This document shows, piece after piece, positions 34,088 to 39,808 of a stretch of 39,808 nt of DNA (position 1 is the stretch's first letter; every line of letters begins with the position of its first letter). The DNA is taken from the NCBI GenBank assembly GCA_003250475.1, contig QKGI01000158.1, positions 1 to 39,808 of the forward strand. The letters are read 5' to 3'. The position numbers were made by a program, and so were the translations under genes. Below the pieces are notes generated by a model. That model made no database searches. It worked only from the letters and a program-made list of their open reading frames with translations, and was not told the DNA's origin. This DNA comes from Bacteroidota bacterium (GTDB lineage Bacteria; Bacteroidota; Bacteroidia; Bacteroidales; VadinHA17).

Positions 34088-35284
34088 ATGGAATTTGAAA
34101 AAATATTCAGCAGGGATTACTCCGGGTACACTGCAATGGACCTTCTGGCTGAAGACAGTTTTACCATCTGGGCAAAGCATCGTGGGGAGAACCCCAACCT
34201 GGATCTTTACTGGGAAATGATCGGCAAGAAATACCCCGGGCTGGAGGCTGAAATCGAAAAAGCCTTAAAAATAGCCCGGGTTCTTTCAGATCAGAAAGTA
34301 TACAGCATAGCCGAAGATCCTGCCGATGCATGGAGGAAAGTTCATAAACGGATTGTCATGACAAGGCCGGTAAGAGTGTTAAACTCCGCGGGTAACATTT
34401 TCGTCAAACACAAGAATATTGCGGCAATACTTATTGCAACAATCCTGATAGCAGGGGCTGCAGGCGGGGGCTATTTGCTGAGGCCGGTCGCAAAGCCGGG
34501 CTCCGCTTTCACAACAGTATATTCACCAGCCGGCCAGAGAACAGAATTAACCCTTCCGGATAACTCAAAAGTACTTCTGAACTCAAAGACAACCTTGAAA
34601 TATTCAGCAGGTTTTAACTCTTCAGACCGGAAAATATATCTTGACGGTGAAGCCTATTTTGATGTAAAAAAAGGAGATCTGCCCTTTGAGGTGAAGACCG
34701 AAGCTATAAATATCAGGGTGCTTGGAACAGCTTTTAATGTTAAGTGCTACTCGGATGAAACCGTTGTTGAGGCCACGCTTGTCAGGGGATCAATGATTGT
34801 GGAGAAGCTTGATATTGAGTCAGAGGTTGTTGAGGAGATAAGGCTTACACCAAACCAGAAAGTGGTATTCAACAAGGATAAGGGTACATCAGGCCTGGCT
34901 GCCGAAGGTGACAAAGCTCCTGCCAAGGTTGAGACCGGTGATCATACTGAAGCAAGAATTTCGAAAGAGAAGACATTGAATGTGATTGATTCGTATGATA
35001 CCCAGAAAAGTACAGGATGGATTGACGGGTTACTTATTGTTGAGGGAGAAACACTCCAGGATCTTTCCAAGAAGATCGAGAGAAGGTATGACGTATCAAT
35101 TGTCTTTATGAGTGACAGGCTCAGGAGTTTCAAATACACAGGGACTCTCAAGGAATACAGCCTTGAACAGGTACTGAAAGCGCTTGAAGCTACATCACCT
35201 ATAAGTTACAAAGTGGATAAATATGTGGTATATATAGGAGAGAACAAGGAAGAAATAGATAAATACATGAAGCTTATGAACTAA
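34088..35284 (+). CDS. FecR-family anti-sigma factor
   Basis: 398 residues. A cytoplasmic N-terminal part (~110 residues) that would hold the sigma factor is followed by one membrane helix (about 111-131, IAAILIATILIAGAAGGGYL). The periplasmic FecR domain has the family signature VYSPAGQRTELTLPDNSKV and FDVKKGDLPFEVKT. The C-terminal domain (about 315-390) resembles the DUF4974/STN-like fold that contacts the STN domain of the partner transporter. It is preceded by 186 bp with no recognised element and followed by the STN-bearing SusC, the usual sigma / anti-sigma / receptor order. Confidence 0.94.
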   Translation: MEFEKIFSRDYSGYTAMDLLAEDSFTIWAKHRGENPNLDLYWEMIGKKYPGLEAEIEKALKIARVLSDQKVYSIAEDPADAWRKVHKRIVMTRPVRVLNSAGNIFVKHKNIAAILIATILIAGAAGGGYLLRPVAKPGSAFTTVYSPAGQRTELTLPDNSKVLLNSKTTLKYSAGFNSSDRKIYLDGEAYFDVKKGDLPFEVKTEAINIRVLGTAFNVKCYSDETVVEATLVRGSMIVEKLDIESEVVEEIRLTPNQKVVFNKDKGTSGLAAEGDKAPAKVETGDHTEARISKEKTLNVIDSYDTQKSTGWIDGLLIVEGETLQDLSKKIERRYDVSIVFMSDRLRSFKYTGTLKEYSLEQVLKALEATSPISYKVDKYVVYIGENKEEIDKYMKLMN

Positions 35285-35292
35285 TAAATAAA

Positions 35293-35349
35293 GGACCATG
35301 GAAGATTTGGCGGAATCTCCCATGGCCATAAACCCGGGCATTCCCGGGT
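35293..35349 (+). promoter_or_regulatory. Two hairpins between the anti-sigma gene and susC
   Basis: The first pairs CCATGGAAGATT (35296-35307) with AATCTCCCATGG (35314-35325), with one mismatch and a 6-nt loop. The second pairs ACCCGGG (35332-35338) with CCCGGGT (35343-35349) around CATT. No T-tract follows. They could limit readthrough into susC, protect its mRNA 5' end or act as a partial terminator. Confidence 0.5.
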
Positions 35350-35381
35350 GTATTAAGTGTTAACTTAAAACAATCAAAGTT

Positions 35382-38300
35382 ATGGAAAAAACCCTAATTC
35401 TATGCAAATCTCCGGGTTGTAAACAAATTTTTAAAAAAATGAGATTAACCGTAATTCTATTTTTTATCGGACTGACTTCACTTTTTGCATCTCCCGGGTT
35501 TTCTCAGACGGAAAGAGTAAACCTTCAGATGGATGATGTTACCCTTCGCGATGTATTTCGCGAGATTGAAAAGCAGAGTGATTATAACTTCTTTTATAAT
35601 GATCAGTTCATTGGTCTGAATAAGGTTGTCTCGGTGAATAATCTGGATATACCTGTGAATGAGGCACTCAGTCAGGTTCTGGAAGATACAGACCTGTCTT
35701 ACAGAATGCTCGAGAGCAATCTGATAGTAATAGTGCCCCAACCTGATAAGAGACTCGTTTCAGGCAAGGTGACCGATGTGACAGGAGCACCTGTCCCGGG
35801 CGTAACCATTTCTCCCAGGGGGACCAGCAGAGGCGTAGCCACAAACCAAAACGGTGAATACAGAATAGAACTTGAACCCGCCGAAACAGTTCTTGTATTC
35901 TCTTTCCTCGGGATGAAGACTGTTGAAGTCTCCATTGGCGACCAGGCATCTGTCAACGTTGTGCTTGAAGAAGACATTACTCAGATTGATGAGGTCGTCG
36001 TTACTGGTTATCAGACTATCTCAAGGGAGAGAGTCACCGGGTCGTATAACATTGTCGGTGTTGAACAGATTGACAAACCATCCACCAACATAGCACAGAG
36101 GCTTATAGGAACAACCGCCGGTGTTCAGGCCACTCTTGATGTTGATGGAAATCCTACCTTCGAGATACGCGGACAGACATCCCTCAATGCAAACAGGGAA
36201 CCACTGGTTGTTATTGACGGTTTCCCCACAGAAAAGGGGTTTAACTCCATCAATCCGAATGATGTGGAGAGTGTCACCTTCCTGAAGGATGCTGCCGCCG
36301 CATCTATCTGGGGGGCAAAAGCTGCCAACGGAGTTATTGTTATAACATCCAAAAAAGCTAAAAAGGATGTTCCGCTTAAAATTGAATTCAATGCTTTCTA
36401 CAAAGTAGCACCAAAATTTGATCTTGACTATGTAAGACCGGTTGCCTCCTCGACGGAAGTAATTGATTATGAACTTGCTTCATTTAATAAATGGGGAGCA
36501 AGAGCATACATGGGGACTTTTGACGATGGTTACTACCGTACATATACTCCCACGCAGCAGATTATCTGGGATCACTATAACGGACTGATCACTGAGCAGG
36601 AAAGGGATGCTGCCCTCAACACATACCGTAGTCTCGACAATAAAAAACAGATAAGCGACTACCTCCTTGACAATCCCAGCACCCAGCAATATAACCTGAC
36701 TCTGATGGGAGGGTCAGCGAAAATGTCGAATTTCCTTTCCCTGATGCATGAGCAGAACACCTCAAATTTCATGAACACCGGTTCAAAGCGAGAAATAATC
36801 AGTTACCGCAACAGCGCAATTGTTACCAGATGGCTCAACTTTGACCTTGGTGCCACCCTGGCATATACTGTTGATAACAGCAGCGGGGTAACCCTTTCAA
36901 ACATTCAGAGCTGGGCACCTCAGGTGATGCTGAAGGATGAAGACGGTACGCTTCTGAACATACCGACCGGGTTTAATTACCTCCCTGCTATGAGCTCACT
37001 GCCTCTTGAAAGTTTTCCGTACTCTTTCTTCTATAATCCCATTGAGGAAATTGACAACAGGTCACTGACCAGTAAGTCGCTTGACACCAGGATCACCGCG
37101 GCATTAACATTCAAACTCCTGAAAGGACTTACCCTTGAGTCACGTATGCAATATGAGGATAATAACCTGTTCAGCAGGTCATTATATAATGAAAACACCT
37201 CCACTGTCAGGCAGACGGTCAATGTAGCCTCTTCATGGGACCGGGCAACTGACGCCATTACATTGAATCTTCCGCTGGGCGGCATTCTTGACCAGGGCAG
37301 AACGCAGACAAAAGCTCTGATTGTCAGAAATCAGCTGAATTATTCCCTGACAAAAGGCAAGCATGATGTTTATGCCCTGGCCGGTTTGGAATTTTCTGAC
37401 CGCGTGTACCAGTCGTTTACTAATCCCAGGACTTACGGCTATAGCGATGACAGGCTTACCGTGGGAACATTTCCCAACGGCCCGGGTGGAAGCAGCGTGA
37501 AGCTTATTTATAACTGGCTTGGCCGCTCTCAGACTTTTTCATATAACAATTCGTTCAGTTATAATACAAGACGCTATTATGCTGCTTATGCGAACGCCAC
37601 ATACACTTATGACTCCAAGTATACCCTGACAGGTAGTATCCGTTCCGATGCCTCGAACTTCATCACTGACGACCCGAAGTACAGGTATGCACCATTCTGG
37701 TCAGTCGGAGCCGGATGGAACCTGTATAAGGAGGATTTTATGCAGAATGCAGAATTTGTTGACAGGCTTGTGGCAAGGTTTACTTTCGGATACAACGGTA
37801 ACGTTGACGTATCAACTTCATTCCAGCCATTAATAAGCCCGAGTAGCACAGTCAACACATACACACAGGAGTATACCACTTCTGTTTCAAGCCTCGGTAA
37901 CCCGACTCTCAGATGGGAGAAGACCGGAACATGGAACCTGGGAGTTGATTATTCACTGTTCGGAGGATCACTGTATGGTAAAGTCGATCTGTACAACAAA
38001 TATACCAGGGATCTTATAGCAACGATCTCGATACCTGCTGTTAACGGCAGTACATCATCCAAGATGAATAATGCCGAGATGAGCAACAGGGGTATTGAAC
38101 TTGAAATCGGGACCACCCGGGCAATCAGGAATAACGAGATAATCTGGAAAGGCTCACTCAATTTTGCCTATAACAAAAACAAGATTGAGAAGTTGTATGT
38201 TGCCAATTATTCAGCATCCAGCCTTTACGGCGGAACCTATGTCGAGGGTTACAACTCACAGGAGATGTGGTGCTTCGAGTATGCCGGCATAGTCAATGTA

Positions 38301-38909
38301 GGTACTGAGGAGACTCCTAACTGGCAACCTATGGTAAAAGGCCCGGATGATGCAACTACATATCCGTTTACGGCCTGGACCCCGGGAGACGGACGTGATT
38401 ACATGCTTCATATGGGAACGACAGTTGCTCCCTATACAATGGGATTGACAAGCATGCTGCAATTCCACGATTTCAACCTCTCCTTCATAGTCACCGGCAA
38501 GTTCGGTCATATCTTCAAGAGACAATCTTTCAATTACCCGGTCTGGTGGAACGGTGCGGTTTTGCCGAATCAGAAGTATGATGAGGTCGTAAATGGGGAC
38601 CCGATGGATGTTGTACCCCTTCCAATTCAGGATAACGAACCCCGTTTCTATTTCTGGGACAGATTTTATCCATACCTGAGCTATCTTGTTGCTAACGCAT
38701 CACATGTAAGAATGCAGGAAATCAACCTGTCATACGACCTTCCGAAGAAGCAGCTGCAGAGGCTGGGACTTAACAGACTTCAGGTGTACGCTCAATGTAA
38801 TGACCTGTTTACTATTCTGGCAAATAAATATGGCGAAGATCCTGAATACCCGATCGGAACACAGAAGCCGCAGCCAAAATTTACGTTCGGAGTAAGATTA
38901 GGTTTATAA
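35382..38909 (+). CDS. SusC-family TonB-dependent receptor with STN signalling domain
   Basis: 1175 residues. A signal peptide follows a typical ~20-residue leader (ATG 35439 is the alternative start). The STN domain is at about 43-122 (VNLQMDDVTLRDVFREIEKQ ... IVIVPQ). Next come a carboxypeptidase-D-like domain (SGKVTDVTGAPVPGVTI), the DEVVVTGYQ TonB-box region, a plug with IRGQTSLNANREPLVVIDGFP, and a barrel ending PKFTFGVRLGL. The STN domain is the part that talks to FecR, so ligand uptake should switch on this system. The substrate cannot be told: no degradative enzyme is linked within the window. Confidence 0.95.
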   Translation: MEKTLILCKSPGCKQIFKKMRLTVILFFIGLTSLFASPGFSQTERVNLQMDDVTLRDVFREIEKQSDYNFFYNDQFIGLNKVVSVNNLDIPVNEALSQVLEDTDLSYRMLESNLIVIVPQPDKRLVSGKVTDVTGAPVPGVTISPRGTSRGVATNQNGEYRIELEPAETVLVFSFLGMKTVEVSIGDQASVNVVLEEDITQIDEVVVTGYQTISRERVTGSYNIVGVEQIDKPSTNIAQRLIGTTAGVQATLDVDGNPTFEIRGQTSLNANREPLVVIDGFPTEKGFNSINPNDVESVTFLKDAAAASIWGAKAANGVIVITSKKAKKDVPLKIEFNAFYKVAPKFDLDYVRPVASSTEVIDYELASFNKWGARAYMGTFDDGYYRTYTPTQQIIWDHYNGLITEQERDAALNTYRSLDNKKQISDYLLDNPSTQQYNLTLMGGSAKMSNFLSLMHEQNTSNFMNTGSKREIISYRNSAIVTRWLNFDLGATLAYTVDNSSGVTLSNIQSWAPQVMLKDEDGTLLNIPTGFNYLPAMSSLPLESFPYSFFYNPIEEIDNRSLTSKSLDTRITAALTFKLLKGLTLESRMQYEDNNLFSRSLYNENTSTVRQTVNVASSWDRATDAITLNLPLGGILDQGRTQTKALIVRNQLNYSLTKGKHDVYALAGLEFSDRVYQSFTNPRTYGYSDDRLTVGTFPNGPGGSSVKLIYNWLGRSQTFSYNNSFSYNTRRYYAAYANATYTYDSKYTLTGSIRSDASNFITDDPKYRYAPFWSVGAGWNLYKEDFMQNAEFVDRLVARFTFGYNGNVDVSTSFQPLISPSSTVNTYTQEYTTSVSSLGNPTLRWEKTGTWNLGVDYSLFGGSLYGKVDLYNKYTRDLIATISIPAVNGSTSSKMNNAEMSNRGIELEIGTTRAIRNNEIIWKGSLNFAYNKNKIEKLYVANYSASSLYGGTYVEGYNSQEMWCFEYAGIVNVGTEETPNWQPMVKGPDDATTYPFTAWTPGDGRDYMLHMGTTVAPYTMGLTSMLQFHDFNLSFIVTGKFGHIFKRQSFNYPVWWNGAVLPNQKYDEVVNGDPMDVVPLPIQDNEPRFYFWDRFYPYLSYLVANASHVRMQEINLSYDLPKKQLQRLGLNRLQVYAQCNDLFTILANKYGEDPEYPIGTQKPQPKFTFGVRLGL

Positions 38910-38926
38910 CAATAACATGATTAATT

Positions 38927-39808
38927 ATGAAGCCAATAAATATTAAATATATAATACCTGTAATCGCATTATCTGCGGTATTTCTCGGATCCTGTTCCAA
39001 AATCGACGACTTTCTCAACGAAAGACCCAGCAAAAGCACAGCCAAACCGCTGGAGACGGTTGAGGAACTTGACGGCTTGCTGGGAACATACAGCTCTTTC
39101 TACAGAGAGAGTTCCCAGACACTCTTTGCCAGTAGTGACGACTGGGGAGTGATTAAAGAAATTCACGATTCATATTCCGGCATTTATGGCGGGACATCTT
39201 CCCAGAGCCATCTTTACCCTGCAGTGTGGGACATAAGCAACCTTGAAACTGCCGGTGAAAAAGGCTGGAGCGAAGCCTGGTCGAAGATATTCAAGGCCAA
39301 TATGGTTCTCATGAACCTTGATAATGTCACAGGAGATGAGGAATATAAGAATAACCTCAAAGCAGAGGCCCATTTCATAAGAGCCTATGATATGTACCTG
39401 CTGGCAAATGTTTTCTGCCTGCCCTATACGATGTCGAACACTTCCAATGCAGATGAGCCGGGCCTGCCACTCAAGGAGTCAACTTCATTTGAGGAGTCAG
39501 TTAAGAGGGCTTCCCTTGAGGCTACGTATGATTTTATCGAAGCTGACCTGACCGAAGCGTTAAAAATAACCACTCCCCTGATACGGGAGACAGACGGTGT
39601 ATTGAGATCATGGAGAGGAAACAAAACCGGAGTAAAGGCTTTTGCCGCAAGGTTTTACCTGAACATGGGTGACTATACCAGGGCACTCGATTATGCCAAT
39701 GAAGCCCTGGCAGAGTACAATACGCTGGTTGACTATAACCTCGACAGCAAGGATGGAGGAATGACCTACGGGCTTTCCAAGACTTATACTATTGATCAGG
39801 GAACACCT
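38927..39808 (+). CDS. SusD/RagB-family lipoprotein, 5' part only
   Basis: 294 codons are visible before the window ends, and the frame is still open. It starts with a lipoprotein signal (MKPINIKYIIPVIALSAVFL, Cys23), then KIDDFLNERPSKSTAKPLET, the usual SusD mature N-terminus. TPR-like helices follow (KAEAHFIRAYDMYLLANVF and AARFYLNMGDYTRALDYANE). It starts 17 bp after the preceding susC and is its partner binding protein. Ligand unknown. Confidence 0.94.
   Translation, partial: MKPINIKYIIPVIALSAVFLGSCSKIDDFLNERPSKSTAKPLETVEELDGLLGTYSSFYRESSQTLFASSDDWGVIKEIHDSYSGIYGGTSSQSHLYPAVWDISNLETAGEKGWSEAWSKIFKANMVLMNLDNVTGDEEYKNNLKAEAHFIRAYDMYLLANVFCLPYTMSNTSNADEPGLPLKESTSFEESVKRASLEATYDFIEADLTEALKITTPLIRETDGVLRSWRGNKTGVKAFAARFYLNMGDYTRALDYANEALAEYNTLVDYNLDSKDGGMTYGLSKTYTIDQGTP

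Noticed and set aside
1-39808. CRISPR arrays, insertion sequences, prophage genes, toxin-antitoxin or defence systems.
   Set aside because: No spaced direct repeats, transposase, integrase, phage structural or defence motifs were seen on either strand.

Overview
The window is about 39.8 kb of chromosome from a Bacteroidota bacterium. Supporting signs are two SusC/SusD pairs, promoters of the TTTG / TAnnTTTG type, a C-terminal type IX secretion (T9SS) sorting domain, FecR/ECF-sigma control of a TonB receptor, and a GPH-like sugar transporter next to GH65 and beta-phosphoglucomutase genes. The T9SS signal argues against the gut Bacteroides core and favours an environmental lineage (for example Marinilabiliales or Lentimicrobiaceae-like), but the genus cannot be named from sequence alone.

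Layout. 1-7.8 kb is mostly housekeeping: the end of a lamin-tail/FlgD-type secreted protein; a minus-strand run sppA, lpxK, purine nucleoside phosphorylase; folK; radC; rpsT with tRNA-Glu just upstream; a small outer-membrane-type protein; and an MBL-fold hydrolase. 7.8-27.4 kb is a complete alpha-glucan (starch/maltodextrin) utilisation locus. A LacI-type regulator is divergent from susC-susD-susE-like-susF-like and a T9SS-exported GH13 enzyme. Facing these is a minus-strand operon of MFS transporter, beta-phosphoglucomutase, GH65 maltose phosphorylase and two further GH13 enzymes. 27.5-31 kb carries class I fumarase and asparagine synthetase B. 31-33 kb is an oxidative-stress cluster: a 1-Cys-type peroxiredoxin, a Dps-like ferritin and a PerR-type regulator. 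33.2 kb to the end is a second TonB uptake system: ECF sigma, FecR anti-sigma, a SusC with an N-terminal STN signalling domain, and a SusD cut by the window edge.

How the alpha-glucan genes fit together (inference from families and order): the secreted GH13 and the SusCDEF surface complex bind, trim and import glucans. The lipoprotein GH13 and the neopullulanase-like GH13 cut oligosaccharides. The MFS protein carries maltose across the inner membrane. GH65 phosphorolyses it to glucose and beta-glucose-1-phosphate, and beta-phosphoglucomutase makes glucose-6-phosphate. Two LacI-type palindromes lie at nearly the same distance (133 and 137 bp) upstream of the first genes of the two arms, which suggests one regulon.

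I found no CRISPR array, insertion sequence, prophage or clearly new defence system. The most useful novelties are regulatory and residue-level: the equal-spaced LacI sites, a PerR-like protein without the second CxxC zinc pair but with a good autoregulatory promoter/operator, an Asn-to-Asp change at the base-recognition position of the nucleoside phosphorylase, and two convergent gene pairs that share one CTAG as both stop codons.
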